64,000 bases of DNA from assembly GCA_965223035.1 (NCBI GenBank), contig OZ244980.1, positions 2,914,001 to 2,978,000 of the forward strand. The letters run 5' to 3'. A model generated the notes under the pieces. It saw only the letters and a list, made by a program, of their open reading frames with translations, searched no databases and was not told the DNA's origin. The translations under genes and the position numbers were made by a program. The DNA comes from CAMDPA01 sp965223035. GTDB lineage: Bacteria; Pseudomonadota; Alphaproteobacteria; Rhizobiales; Hyphomicrobiaceae. Of the stretch, positions 1 to 9,032 are shown piece after piece. How positions within the stretch are numbered: position 1 is the first letter of the stretch; each line of letters opens with the position of its first letter.

Positions 1-619
1 CACTGAGGGACGGCGCATGCCCTTATGGATCCGAAAGCCCAGCGGATATCCGGATCCCTCAATCGTTTCGACTTGCGCCATTTCGTTTCTCCTCACGTGC
101 ATCTCATTGGCGACCATCTCAGCTGCGACGGGGCGCCTCGTGTTACCAGCGCTCGTGTTACCAACGCTCGTGTTACCAACGCTCGTGTTACCAACGCTCG
201 TGTTACCAACGCTCGTGTTACCAACGCTCGTGTTACCAACGCTCGTGTTACCAACGCTCGTGTTACCAACGCTCGTGTTACCGACGCTCGTGTTACCGAC
301 GCTCGTGGGCCAGGGGCGCAGGACCGATCGGGATCGTGCGCAGCGCCCGGCCCGCCGGATCAGCGTCGACAGGGCCGGCGCCGCGGGTTGGGACCGCCGT
401 TCCGGCTGCACCTTAAGGTGCGATGATCCGACGTACCAGCCTTGGCATACCTCATCGACCTCGACCACATCAGGTCGCCTGAGCGATCGCTCGCGTCAGC
501 GCGGCCCGGTGCAGGCGGTCAATCGACCGTCACCCATTGCCACCATCGGACGGTCTGCGCGATGGTCTCAACAGCCCGGCCAAGCGGGGATAAAGGCAGG
601 TACCGGGACCTGGGCTACG
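1..619. other. Intergenic stretch at the left edge
   Basis: Apart from the 15-bp tandem array no gene is recognised. Open frames through the array exist on the plus strand but their flanks have no signal peptide, domain or ribosome binding site that would support a protein. The region lies downstream of the D,D-carboxypeptidase gene, which reads leftward into it. Confidence 0.5.
136..307. repeat. 15-bp tandem array, 11 copies
   Basis: Eleven head-to-tail copies of a 15-bp unit (consensus GCTCGTGTTACCAAC) run from 136 to 300, followed by the first seven bases of a twelfth. The first copy and the last two carry single-base variants (CCAGC, CCGAC); the inner copies are identical. The unit is a multiple of three, so several frames stay open through it and give artificial repeats such as LVLPT or ARVTN. 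Flanking sequence has no recognisable protein similarity, so the array is treated as intergenic. Confidence 0.95.
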
Positions 620-1996
620 CTACTGGGCGCGGGCCACGAAGCAGTCAAACCGACGTCGCCGCAGTTCCTGACAGGTCGACGCGGCCGCCTGCCGGCTAAA
701 ACCGGTGAAGCGAGCGCGATAATAGCGTTGTGTTCGTTTGGAGATCGGTTCGGTCCTGGTCGGTCGCGAACGCAGTAGATCTCCGGCGCTCGCCTTTGCC
801 GACGCCAACGCCATCGATGCCTCGCGCGAGGTGGTGTAGGCACCGATTTGGATCTCAAAGCCGTGGCCGCGCCGGGATGCCGCGACAAACGGTCCCCGCA
901 ACCCCTGGTTTTGTCGACCGGTTGACGCTGCGCCGGCCTCTGGCCTAGGACCGGCCCTATGCACGGTTCGATAGGGTCGTCGCGGCGTGGGATGAGGGGC
1001 GAAGGTTGCCCGGTAGCTTGCCCGTCGTGGCCCCCGCACCAGTTGTGGTCGGCCCGCGATCGACGTGGAGGCTGCGCGCGCATAGGTCGACGGCGAGCGA
1101 CGTCGGGCCGGCTGCGCACGGGCGACCAAGATCGGCGGCGGCACGCGGGTTTTGGTTGTGGATGCCAGCCGCAGGGCGCGGGTCAACAGCTGTCGCATGG
1201 CATAATCGCGCTTGGCTGCGGACCGCCCGCCGAAGATGGCGCCGATGACATGCCGACGGCCCCGGCGCACCGACGCCACCAGGTTAAAGCCCGAGGCTCG
1301 GATGTACCCGGTTTTCAAACCCTCGGTGCCGGAGAAGCGGTGCAACAGCCCGTTATAGCTCTTGTAGGTCTTGCCGCGCCATTTGAAGTACTTGGTTGCG
1401 AATAATCGGTAGTGCTTTGGAAAGTGATCATGCAGCCGCAATGCGAGCGTCAGCATGTCGCGTGCCGTAGTCACCTGGCCGCCGTCGGGCAAGCCGGAGG
1501 CATTTCGGAATGTGGTTTTGGTCATGCCGAGCAAATGCGCTTTTTGCGTCATCAGCTTTGCGAAGCGCGCTTCACTTCCGGCCAAGTGCTCGGCAACGAC
1601 CACCGCCACATCATTGGCCGATTTGACGATCAACGCCTGGATCGCGTCGATCAGGCGGATGGTCTCACCCGGCTTCATTCCCAGTTTGCTTGCGGGCCGC
1701 GTGGCGGCCTCGGTCGAAACCCGCAAACGGGTATGATAACTGGCACGGCCCGCTTCGATGGCTTCCAAAGCCATGTAGATGGTCATCAATTTGGTGAGCG
1801 AGGCTGGATAGCGTGATTGCTCGGCTGCCGACGCATGCAGCACGCGTCCGGTGTTGGCATCGACCACCATCGCCGCATGGCGCGGTTTGGCGGCGATGGC
1901 GATTGCGGCCAATGGCAGAGCCAGGGCAAGTGCGCCAGCCAAGCAAACGATCGAGCGTAGGGCTTGGCGCACGTTATGCAGCAAAACCTTCGTCAA
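620..1996 (-). CDS. D-alanyl-D-alanine carboxypeptidase with C-terminal SPOR domain
   Basis: Penicillin-binding protein of the DacA/PBP5 type that trims the terminal D-Ala from peptidoglycan stem peptides in the periplasm. The 458-residue product has a signal peptide ending near residue 36, then the S11 peptidase motifs in order: SLTK (66–69, nucleophile Ser66), SAN (126–128) and KTG (228–230). A long Arg/Pro/Ala-rich linker follows, and the last 75 or so residues (GFEIQIGAY...) look like a SPOR domain, which in other bacteria binds denuded glycan strands at the septum. The start shown is TTG, with GGGAG about 11 bases upstream; a GTG eight codons inside is an alternative. SPOR-tailed DacA proteins are usual in alphaproteobacteria. 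The gene stands alone, divergent from clpS across a 900-bp gap. Confidence 0.92.
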   Translation of the reverse strand: MTKVLLHNVRQALRSIVCLAGALALALPLAAIAIAAKPRHAAMVVDANTGRVLHASAAEQSRYPASLTKLMTIYMALEAIEAGRASYHTRLRVSTEAATRPASKLGMKPGETIRLIDAIQALIVKSANDVAVVVAEHLAGSEARFAKLMTQKAHLLGMTKTTFRNASGLPDGGQVTTARDMLTLALRLHDHFPKHYRLFATKYFKWRGKTYKSYNGLLHRFSGTEGLKTGYIRASGFNLVASVRRGRRHVIGAIFGGRSAAKRDYAMRQLLTRALRLASTTKTRVPPPILVARAQPARRRSPSTYARAASTSIAGRPQLVRGPRRASYRATFAPHPTPRRPYRTVHRAGPRPEAGAASTGRQNQGLRGPFVAASRRGHGFEIQIGAYTTSREASMALASAKASAGDLLRSRPTRTEPISKRTQRYYRARFTGFSRQAAASTCQELRRRRFDCFVARAQ

Positions 1997-2928
1997 ACCG
2001 AACTTCGCTCCCTCATCGACGCTGTGTCCAAGCCAAATTTCCGCTGCGTGCCACCACCGTGGTCTTGAGCACGGCGCGAACGCTGTGCGCGATCAGCCAC
2101 TGGACCTGCCCTTGACAAAAAACATGGTTTCGCGGCCGCTTGTTGACGAAATAACGGCCCTGACCGCGGCAACTCCTCACACATGCCATCGATCCTTAGG
2201 CATCCGGGACGGCCGGTCGCCGCTAGGCCCGCCGTCGGGGCGTCGTGGGTCAGCGGCGACGATTGCGGACCCGAATCAAAGCTTCGATCGCGAGGCTGAT
2301 GGTACCGACGTCGGGTCTCAAATTGGTTAAAGCGGCGCGTCGCCCGGTGTCGATCAGGGGCATCGACATCCGCTGCTGGTTGGCGGGCATCCGCGCAGCC
2401 GCGCCACAGCTTTGGGCCTTGAAGGAGCTATGCACGATGGCGCTCAGGATGCTGCCATGCGCTTGAGGCGAACCTGACGCCGGCGGGCGCTTTTGTTCCG
2501 GTTGGGAAAGGACCTTCGGACACGATGAGCATTGTCGTCACCGCCCAGCCATACTTAATTTGCTCAAATAGCTATCAGCGCGTCCGAACCGTGCTTGGCG
2601 GCGACAAGTTGGAGGGAGTTGTGCGATTGACAGCTGCGTCAAGAAACCTACTAAACGTGGCCGCTAAGCCTGGCTCGCGCCGATGCCGCCAACCAGCAGC
2701 GGATGTCGATGCCACGCGTTGCCGGGCCGCGTGTTAGGGATTATTCTAGTGGGGTAGGGTTCGATCGGCATCGGCGCGGTTATGATGCCCTCCTGCGATC
2801 AAAGTTCTGGTCAAGGGCAATTTGAGCTGAAGCTGATGAGGCACGGATGTAATCTTAGTTTGCCGATGCGACATTATTTGGCAGTGAGCAAGACGCGGTG
2901 GCCGTGAGATGTGGATGATGGCCGTGAG
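1997..2928. other. Large intergenic region between dacA and clpS
   Basis: More than 900 bp with no convincing gene on either strand. Only short open frames of 60–100 codons are present and none has a plausible start or recognisable family. A TTGACA-like hexamer occurs near 2112 but has no good -10 partner at normal spacing. The region must hold the promoters of the divergent dacA and clpS genes. Its right end carries the 20-bp duplication described separately. Confidence 0.5.
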
Positions 2929-2940
2929 ATGTGGATGATG
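2901..2940. repeat. Perfect 20-bp direct duplication at the clpS start
   Basis: The 20-bp unit beginning GCCGTGAGATGTGG occurs twice head to tail, 2901–2920 and 2921–2940. Each copy contains ATG codons, so the duplication repeats the likely translation start of clpS and shifts the reading frame of the upstream copy (20 is not a multiple of three). Confidence 0.95.
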
Positions 2941-3270
2941 GGGAACGGCGGTCCGGGTAAGGATGGTGACGAGGAGGGAAAGACCGGCCTCGTTACCAAG
3001 ACCCGTCCCAAAACGAAGAAGCCCAACTTATATAAGGTGCTATTGCTGAACGACGATTACACGCCGATGGAGTTCGTCGTTCTCGTGTTGGAGCGTTATT
3101 TCAACAAGGGGCGTGAGGAAGCCACGAAGATCATGCTCCATGTGCATCAGAAAGGCGTCGGCATATGCGGCGTCTATACATATGAGGTTGCTGAAACCAA
3201 GGTGACCCAGGTGATGGATTTTGCCCGCCAAAATGGCCATCCTCTCCAATGCACCCTTGAGAAAGAGTGA
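2929..3270 (+). CDS. clpS: ATP-dependent Clp protease adaptor ClpS
   Basis: Adaptor that binds N-degron substrates and delivers them to ClpA for degradation by ClpAP. The core is clear: YKVLLLNDDYTPMEFV, then the helix ending in EEATKIMLHVHQKG, and GVYTYEVAETK near the C-terminus, all typical of ClpS. The N-terminal 30 residues are a variable Gly/Lys-rich arm, as in the family. The gene ends 12 bp before clpA, the classic clpS–clpA operon. The start is uncertain: ATG 2929 is used (113 residues), but ATG 2935, ATG 2938 and an upstream GTG at 2911 are in the same frame, all within or next to the 20-bp duplication, and none has a strong ribosome binding site. Confidence 0.95.
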   Translation: MWMMGNGGPGKDGDEEGKTGLVTKTRPKTKKPNLYKVLLLNDDYTPMEFVVLVLERYFNKGREEATKIMLHVHQKGVGICGVYTYEVAETKVTQVMDFARQNGHPLQCTLEKE

Positions 3271-3282
3271 GGACCCGTTCAC

Positions 3283-5736
3283 GTGCCATCCTTCTCACAA
3301 AGTCTAGAAGCCGCGCTTCACCGCGCGTTGGAGCTGGCCAATCAGCGCAGCCACGAATACGCGACCTTAGAGCATTTGCTGCTCGCGCTGGTCGACGATC
3401 GTGATGCGGCCGGCGTCATGAAAGCGTGCAACGTCGACGTGGACAAGTTACGTCGTCGGATCACCGAGTTTCTCGACAGTGAGCTCGGCGGGTTGGAGAC
3501 ACCGGGCCCGACCGATGCGCAACCCACGACGAGTTTCCAGCGCGTCATTCACCGCGCCGTCGTGCACGTTCAATCCTCAGGGCGTGAGGAGGTGACGGGC
3601 GCGAACGTGCTGGTGGCGATGTTTGCTGAGCGGGAGAGCCATGCTGCGTTCTTCCTGCAGGAACAGGACATGACGCGCTTCGATGCAGTCCAATACATCA
3701 GCCATGGCATTGCCAAGCGACCCGGCATGTCAGAACCGCGCACGGTGCGTGGGGTGGAAGAGGACGAAAGCGCGGCCGGTGATGGCGACGGCAAGAAACA
3801 AGCGGCCGACGCGCTCAATGCTTATTGCGTCAATCTGAACAAAAAGGCGCGCGAGGGCCGCATCGACCCGCTGATCGGTCGGGAATCGGAGGTGCTGCGT
3901 ACCATCCAGGTGCTGTGCCGTCGCCAGAAGAACAACCCGCTGTTCGTCGGTGATCCCGGCGTTGGCAAAACCGCCATCGCCGAGGGCCTGGCCCGCAAGA
4001 TCTTGCGTAACGAAGTGCCGGAGGTTCTCAAAGACGCAACGATATTTGCCCTCGACATGGGCTCGCTGCTGGCCGGAACCCGCTACCGTGGAGATTTCGA
4101 GGAGCGGCTCAAGGCGGTGATCAAGGAGATTGAGAACTATCCTGGCGCGATTTTGTTTATCGACGAGATCCACACGGTGATCGGCGCCGGGGCGACATCG
4201 GGTGGGGCGATGGATGCGTCCAACCTATTAAAGCCGGCGCTGCAGTCGGGCACGGTACGGTGCATCGGGTCCACCACCTACAAGGAATATCGGCAACATT
4301 TCGAAAAGGACCGCGCGCTGGTCCGGCGCTTCCAAAAGATCGACGTCAACGAGCCGAACATCGAGGACACGATCGAGATCATGATGGGGCTGAAGCCTTA
4401 TTTCGAGGAGTTCCACAAGCTCAAGTATTCGCGTGAAGCGATGAAGGCATCGGTGGAGCTGTCGGCAAAGTATATCCATGACCGGAAATTGCCGGACAAG
4501 GCGATCGATGTGATTGACGAGACCGGTGCCAGCCAGATGCTGGTGCCGGAGGGCAAGCGAAAGAAAAAGATCACCGTCAAGGAGGTGGAAGCCACCGTTG
4601 CGACGATGGCTCGCATCCCGCCCAAGACCATCACGAAGTCCGATGCGGAGGTGCTGGGCAACCTCGAAAAGGACTTGAAGCGCCTGGTGTTCGGGCAAGA
4701 TCGCGCGATCGAAGCGTTGTCGGCGGCAATCAAGCTGGCCCGGGCCGGCCTGCGTGAGCCTGAAAAGCCAATTGGCAGCTATTTGTTCTCTGGTCCGACC
4801 GGAGTTGGGAAGACGGAGGTGGCCAAACAGTTGGCGGCGCTGATGGGGGTGGAGCTGTTGCGTTTTGACATGTCGGAGTACATGGAAAAACACACGGTAA
4901 GCCGGTTGATCGGCGCACCTCCCGGATATGTCGGATTCGATCAGGGCGGCTTGCTGACGGATGGCGTCGACCAGCACCCGCACAGCGTGTTGTTGCTTGA
5001 TGAGATCGAGAAAGCCCATCCGGACCTGTACAACATCCTGTTGCAGGTCATGGACCACGGCAAGTTGACCGACCACAACGGCAAGCAAGTCGATTTTCGC
5101 AATGTCATCTTGATCATGACCACCAACGCCGGGGCCAGCGATCTCGCCCGGGCGCCGATGGGCTTCAATCGCGCCAAACGGGAAGGTGACGATCAAGACG
5201 CCATCCAGAAGATGTTCACGCCAGAGTTTCGCAATCGGCTCGATGCCGTCGTGGCGTTCGACAACTTGCCGCTGGATGTCATTCTCAAGGTGGTGGAAAA
5301 GTTCATCTTCCAACTCGAGGCCCAACTGGCGGACCGGAGCGTGACGATCGAGCTGTCGGAAGCGGCCACCAAGTGGGTCGCCGATCGCGGCTATGACGAT
5401 AAATTCGGGGCCCGACCTTTAGCCCGCGTGATCCAGGAGAGCATCAAGAAGCCGTTGGCTGATGAATTGCTGTTCGGGAGGCTGGAGCACGGCGGCACGG
5501 TCAAAATTGGTGTGGAAGGGACTGGCGAAGACGCCAAGTTGGCGTTCGAGTTCATTGCCGGAGAACCGAAGCGCGCGAAGGCGAAGGACGATGAGGATGA
5601 GGAGGACGGCGATGACGAACCGGAGACGGCGCTGATCGAAGCCGTTCCGCGCAAGGCCTTGCCGGCACCGAAGGACAAGCGGTCCTCACCCCGCTCCACA
5701 GGTACAGTGCCGACCGTGCCGCCAAAAAAGGATTAA
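3283..5736 (+). CDS. clpA: ATP-dependent Clp protease ATP-binding subunit ClpA
   Basis: AAA+ unfoldase that feeds proteins to the ClpP peptidase in the cytoplasm. The 817-residue product has the Clp N-domain (residues about 1–145), a first Walker A at about 223 (GDPGVGKTAIAEGLA) with its Walker B (ILFIDEIHT), and a second AAA+ module with Walker A at about 504 (GPTGVGKTEVAKQ) and Walker B (VLLLDEIEKAHPD). Absence of the ClpB middle coiled coil and the clpS neighbour fix the identity. It starts with GTG at 3283. After the normal end of the fold (about residue 760) comes a 55–60 residue acidic, then Pro/Lys-rich tail that most ClpA proteins have only in shorter form. Confidence 0.97.
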   Translation: MPSFSQSLEAALHRALELANQRSHEYATLEHLLLALVDDRDAAGVMKACNVDVDKLRRRITEFLDSELGGLETPGPTDAQPTTSFQRVIHRAVVHVQSSGREEVTGANVLVAMFAERESHAAFFLQEQDMTRFDAVQYISHGIAKRPGMSEPRTVRGVEEDESAAGDGDGKKQAADALNAYCVNLNKKAREGRIDPLIGRESEVLRTIQVLCRRQKNNPLFVGDPGVGKTAIAEGLARKILRNEVPEVLKDATIFALDMGSLLAGTRYRGDFEERLKAVIKEIENYPGAILFIDEIHTVIGAGATSGGAMDASNLLKPALQSGTVRCIGSTTYKEYRQHFEKDRALVRRFQKIDVNEPNIEDTIEIMMGLKPYFEEFHKLKYSREAMKASVELSAKYIHDRKLPDKAIDVIDETGASQMLVPEGKRKKKITVKEVEATVATMARIPPKTITKSDAEVLGNLEKDLKRLVFGQDRAIEALSAAIKLARAGLREPEKPIGSYLFSGPTGVGKTEVAKQLAALMGVELLRFDMSEYMEKHTVSRLIGAPPGYVGFDQGGLLTDGVDQHPHSVLLLDEIEKAHPDLYNILLQVMDHGKLTDHNGKQVDFRNVILIMTTNAGASDLARAPMGFNRAKREGDDQDAIQKMFTPEFRNRLDAVVAFDNLPLDVILKVVEKFIFQLEAQLADRSVTIELSEAATKWVADRGYDDKFGARPLARVIQESIKKPLADELLFGRLEHGGTVKIGVEGTGEDAKLAFEFIAGEPKRAKAKDDEDEEDGDDEPETALIEAVPRKALPAPKDKRSSPRSTGTVPTVPPKKD

Positions 5737-5987
5737 CGGCGGACGATGCGATCGCACAGTGGTGCGATTAGGTTGTGCCCGCGTTGCAACCGATCAGTGT
5801 CCGGCCCCCGGCCAGGCTGATCGTAGCCACCGAAGCGGGAGACGCAGACGGGGCGGGTCCCCTCGTCAAATGCCAGCGCGCGGGTGCGACGTTATGTGGC
5901 GCGCAGGCTGAACCACCAAGCGGAAAAAAAGGCCGACGGCACCCAACACCACGGGCTTAGGCGGCTGGCGAACAGGCACTCCATCGG

Positions 5988-6135
5988 CTAGATCATCGTC
6001 CCTTAACTGGGAACCGGAAAGCCGGTTCCCAGTTAAGGGACAAAGACGATCGCTCTTAAATCGCCCTGAAAGTGGTGCGCAACTTTCTGCTTTTCGTCGG
6101 GATCGTTGCGAACCTGATTAAAAGCAGGTTGCCCT
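5988..6135. repeat. CTAG-ended hairpin repeat, copy A (two modules)
   Basis: Starts CTAGATCATCG and carries two hairpins. The first is a perfect stem of 21 bases per arm (CCCTTAACTGGGAACCGG and complement); the second is a degraded CTTTCTGCTTTTCGTCGGG...AAAGCAGGTTGC module. The copy lies between the convergent genes clpA and btaB. The right end has lost its CTAG (GGTTGCCCTCG). Confidence 0.85.
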
Positions 6136-6178
6136 CGTTCGGTTCGGCCTTTGTTTGGTATCGCCGTGCCAGCCCGCT

Positions 6179-6877
6179 CTACGCGGCGCGGGTGAGCACG
6201 GCATAATCGGCGTAACCGCGATAAAGTTGCTGATATTCAAGGGCAGCGCCCGCATCGGCGGCGGCGTGGGCCAAGGCTTGCTCCAGCTCGGCGCGCGGCG
6301 TAACCCGAAACTTGGCGAGCCAGGCGAACAGCACGGCCCTAAACCAGCGCGGCCAATGCTCCTGCTGTCCGAAATCGATGATGTGCAGTCGCCCACCGGG
6401 CGCCACCGCCTCAAGCGCGGGCTCCAAAACCTCCCGCCACGGTGGGATCATCGATAACGCATAGGAGATGAACACCCTGTCGAAGGTCGATCGCCCGAAC
6501 ATCTGGGAAGGATCGAATTGGGTTGCGTCACCTTGCGCCAACACGATGCGGTCCGCTAAGCCGTGCCGTGTTATAGAGGTTTGCGCGGTCTTCAGCATCT
6601 CATCGGAGATGTCGAAGCCATAAAGCTGGACGCTGCGATAGCGCTGTGCCGCGAGTATGAGGTTGCGGCCGGTCCCGCATCCGATTTCAAGAATCGCACT
6701 GCCTGCCGGTGGCTCAAGCTCATTGAGCAGACGATCCCGGCCGAGCAAGTAGTACTTCCGGGTCGCATCATAAATATACCGTTGATAACGATATATCCCA
6801 TCCATGTGCTCGCGGTGCGATCGCGCTTGGATATGTGGACTGTTGCGGATCAAACGCTTCGGCCTACACTCGATCAC
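6179..6877 (-). CDS. btaB: Betaine lipid N-methyltransferase BtaB
   Basis: Class I SAM-dependent methyltransferase expected to add three methyl groups to diacylglycerylhomoserine, giving the phosphorus-free membrane lipid DGTS. Motif I is ILEIGCGTGRN followed by LYGFDISDEML, and IVLAQGDATQF supplies the next strand. The entry MDGIYRYQRYIYDATRKYYLLGRDRLL matches BtaB proteins, as does the position directly downstream of btaA (9 bp). The length is up to 232 residues with a GTG start at 6877; ATG 6805 or TTG 6853 would give a protein nearer the roughly 210 residues of known BtaB. No Pho-box-like sequence was seen upstream of the pair. Confidence 0.88.
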   Translation of the reverse strand: MIECRPKRLIRNSPHIQARSHREHMDGIYRYQRYIYDATRKYYLLGRDRLLNELEPPAGSAILEIGCGTGRNLILAAQRYRSVQLYGFDISDEMLKTAQTSITRHGLADRIVLAQGDATQFDPSQMFGRSTFDRVFISYALSMIPPWREVLEPALEAVAPGGRLHIIDFGQQEHWPRWFRAVLFAWLAKFRVTPRAELEQALAHAAADAGAALEYQQLYRGYADYAVLTRAA

Positions 6878-6885
6878 AATTGGCG

Positions 6886-8154
6886 CTACGTCGGCGGCAC
6901 GTCAGATCGCATCACATAGCGGTGGAACCCGCCGTAGATGGACGACCGATCGCGTCGCGTCCAGTCGCGGCATTTTGCTGTATCGTAGGTGAATTGTGAA
7001 AGAATATCTTCCGACACGCGACCGTTGAGAATTGTCTCCTCACCGGCGGTCCTGAAGATCACGCGAGCGCCAGGGCTGGCGGCGCGCTCGATTTCGCGCC
7101 ACAGGTCCTTCAATTGCTCATTGGTCATCCAGTCTTGGGCATCGAGCAACACGAAGGCATTCACCGAGCGTGGTGGCTGACTGGCCAGATACTCAGTATA
7201 GGACCGATGCTGAATGTCCACGTTCTCGATGCGTTGCCGCAAGGTGTCGAATTTTGTCCGCTCCAAATAGGGAGGCAACGGGCCCGAGCCGCCACTGGCG
7301 TAGCGCCGCCCGAACGCCTGCCACGCGAAGTAGTTATCGGACAGATCGAAGTCGCATGCCAGCCGCTCCAACCGTGCGCGCAGGACCTTCGCCATATGGC
7401 GCTCTTGACCTTTCAGCGCATCGAACTGTGCCGGAGGAATTCCCAGGCCAAACAACGCCGACGGACGCTCGCATAGCCACCGGATATGCCGCTTATCGAA
7501 CAGCGGAGCCAGTTCCGCCTCGAAGATCTGCCGCTGCTCTTCCCGACTCTTCGCGGTCAAGATGCGACGCGGATTGCGGCCATGCACGCGCGCCAACAGG
7601 TGCCCGGCGCCGATAAACGTACCCAGCAGGCCGTGACGATAGAGGTTGGAGCGAAAATACTGGATTCGACGTCGACCAATGGCATTGCGCGATTCCCAGT
7701 AGCGCCGGGTGTTCTCGTCCAGATGCGGTCTGACGTAGCTGAAGTAGGCGGCGACATTCTCCCCGGCGTCGGCTTCCGCAAAAAACCGGTGGAAGGCGCG
7801 ATAATCGGGAAGATGGCGAACCGCGGCGACCTTCAGCTTGTTGAGTGCGATGTGCGCCGGGTTGAGGTCGATGGCGGTGATGTGGACCGGGGCAGCTGTC
7901 AAATAGCTCAGAATGTTGCAGCCGCCCGAGGCAATCGCGACCAGGTGATCGCCGGCCGTAAGCTCCAGCGCCTCCAAGTCGATGATCGGGTCTTCCCAAA
8001 TCTGTGGATAAACCAGACCGGAAAACGCCAGCGTGAACAGACGCTCCTGAAGACCGCGCCCGGAGATCGGCTTATGGCGGTGCACCGCCTGCTTCAGCCG
8101 CTTGAATTTGCCGCGCTGGGCGCGATCAGGCTCGTCGACTGTCACAGGCATCAT
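6886..8154 (-). CDS. btaA: Diacylglycerol 3-amino-3-carboxypropyl transferase BtaA
   Basis: First enzyme of betaine-lipid synthesis: it transfers the aminocarboxypropyl group of S-adenosylmethionine to diacylglycerol. The 422-residue product (DUF3419 family) contains LFTLAFSGLVYPQIWEDP, the SAM-binding segment DHLVAIASGGCNILSYL with ITAIDLNPAHIALNKLK, and the late segment NAFVLLDAQDWM, all recognisable BtaA landmarks. It is followed at once by btaB, the standard arrangement in Rhodobacter and rhizobia. ATG 8154 is chosen because GGGGGA lies 10 bases upstream; an in-frame GTG at 8202 has no such signal. In known organisms the pathway replaces phospholipids under phosphate limitation; whether that holds here is inference. 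Confidence 0.93.
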   Translation of the reverse strand: MMPVTVDEPDRAQRGKFKRLKQAVHRHKPISGRGLQERLFTLAFSGLVYPQIWEDPIIDLEALELTAGDHLVAIASGGCNILSYLTAAPVHITAIDLNPAHIALNKLKVAAVRHLPDYRAFHRFFAEADAGENVAAYFSYVRPHLDENTRRYWESRNAIGRRRIQYFRSNLYRHGLLGTFIGAGHLLARVHGRNPRRILTAKSREEQRQIFEAELAPLFDKRHIRWLCERPSALFGLGIPPAQFDALKGQERHMAKVLRARLERLACDFDLSDNYFAWQAFGRRYASGGSGPLPPYLERTKFDTLRQRIENVDIQHRSYTEYLASQPPRSVNAFVLLDAQDWMTNEQLKDLWREIERAASPGARVIFRTAGEETILNGRVSEDILSQFTYDTAKCRDWTRRDRSSIYGGFHRYVMRSDVPPT

Positions 8155-8456
8155 CGCAATTCGATCCCCCAATTTGCTGCCCCCAATGCGCGCCTCGACC
8201 ACGTCACCGTCGCTTGCAACGCATCAATTGGCCCCTGGTCCACACTGCAAAGTCGATATCTTGGCATGTTACGTGAGCGTCCGCAAAATCGTCGATTTTC
8301 CTCAACGTGTAATTGAGGTCCACACATCGAGCCGCGCTTCAGAATTGAGCGGCCCGATTGCAGATCAATGAGATGTAGCAATATTCACTAATCTGCCAAT
8401 CTGCCCATGTATGTAGGCAAGCACAAGGATGCAACCTCCGTCGAGCCACCAGCGCT
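8155..8456. other. Intergenic region between btaA and the DedA gene
   Basis: About 300 bp containing the divergent promoters of btaA and the DedA-family gene. It is richer in A+T than its surroundings around 8270–8400. No repeat of either CTAG family and no clear PhoB box (paired CTGTCAT-like heptamers) was found. Confidence 0.4.
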
Positions 8457-8978
8457 ATGCCCTCACTGGACAACCTGACCGAACTGGTCGCCGAATTCAG
8501 CCGTGACAACATGGGCCTGGTGGTGGCTATCATGTTTGTCTTGGGATTCGCTGAAAGCATTGTTTTCGTTTCGTTTTTTGTACCATCTACCGTCTTGTTT
8601 CTGGCCATCGGTGGCGTGTACGGCGCCGCCGGCGGCGCCTTCCTACACATTTGGCTGGCCGGCGCTGCAGGTGCCGCATTGGGCGATCTGTTATCGTATC
8701 TGGCCGGGCGCCTCATCAGAAACGATATGCACAGAATATGGCCGTTTACACGGCAGCCAGGATTGATCCCCAAAGGCCGTGCGCTGTTCGAGCGCTGGGG
8801 GTTTTGGAGCATCCTGCTGGGAAAGTTCATCGGCGGGTTGCGACCGCTGATACCCATCGTTGCGGGTGCCCTGGACATGCCATGGGCACTATTCGTGTTG
8901 GGCAGCGTGCTGTCTTCGGTGATGTGGGCAGGGCTGTTTCTTGCGCCGGGCTACGGCATCAGCTGGCTCAGCCAATGA
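8457..8978 (+). CDS. DedA family inner membrane protein
   Basis: Polytopic membrane protein of the DedA/SNARE-associated family; members act as lipid scramblases or flippases and affect membrane potential and drug tolerance. The 173 residues include hydrophobic segments at about 20–60, 66–85 and 130–170, the loop GKFIGGLRPLIPIVAGAL, which carries the family's conserved Gly and Arg residues, and an amphipathic segment with FERWGFWSILL. Length is slightly under the usual 190–220 residues. The gene stands alone between btaA (divergent) and the EipA-like gene (convergent, 54 bp apart). The exact substrate cannot be told. Confidence 0.9.
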   Translation: MPSLDNLTELVAEFSRDNMGLVVAIMFVLGFAESIVFVSFFVPSTVLFLAIGGVYGAAGGAFLHIWLAGAAGAALGDLLSYLAGRLIRNDMHRIWPFTRQPGLIPKGRALFERWGFWSILLGKFIGGLRPLIPIVAGALDMPWALFVLGSVLSSVMWAGLFLAPGYGISWLSQ

Positions 8979-9032
8979 CGCTGGCGGCAGAGCTGGCGCC
9001 GGCTGTCGGCCAACGCCAAGCCTTTGTGCCCA

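Noticed and set aside
136..307. CRISPR array
   Set aside because: Units are head to tail with no unique spacers, and no cas genes are in the window. The other tandem arrays fail for the same reason.
17..778. Open frames with LVLPT or ARVTN repeats at the left edge
   Set aside because: They arise from the 15-bp tandem array, whose unit is a multiple of three; flanks show no family, no ribosome binding site and no codon pattern of a gene.
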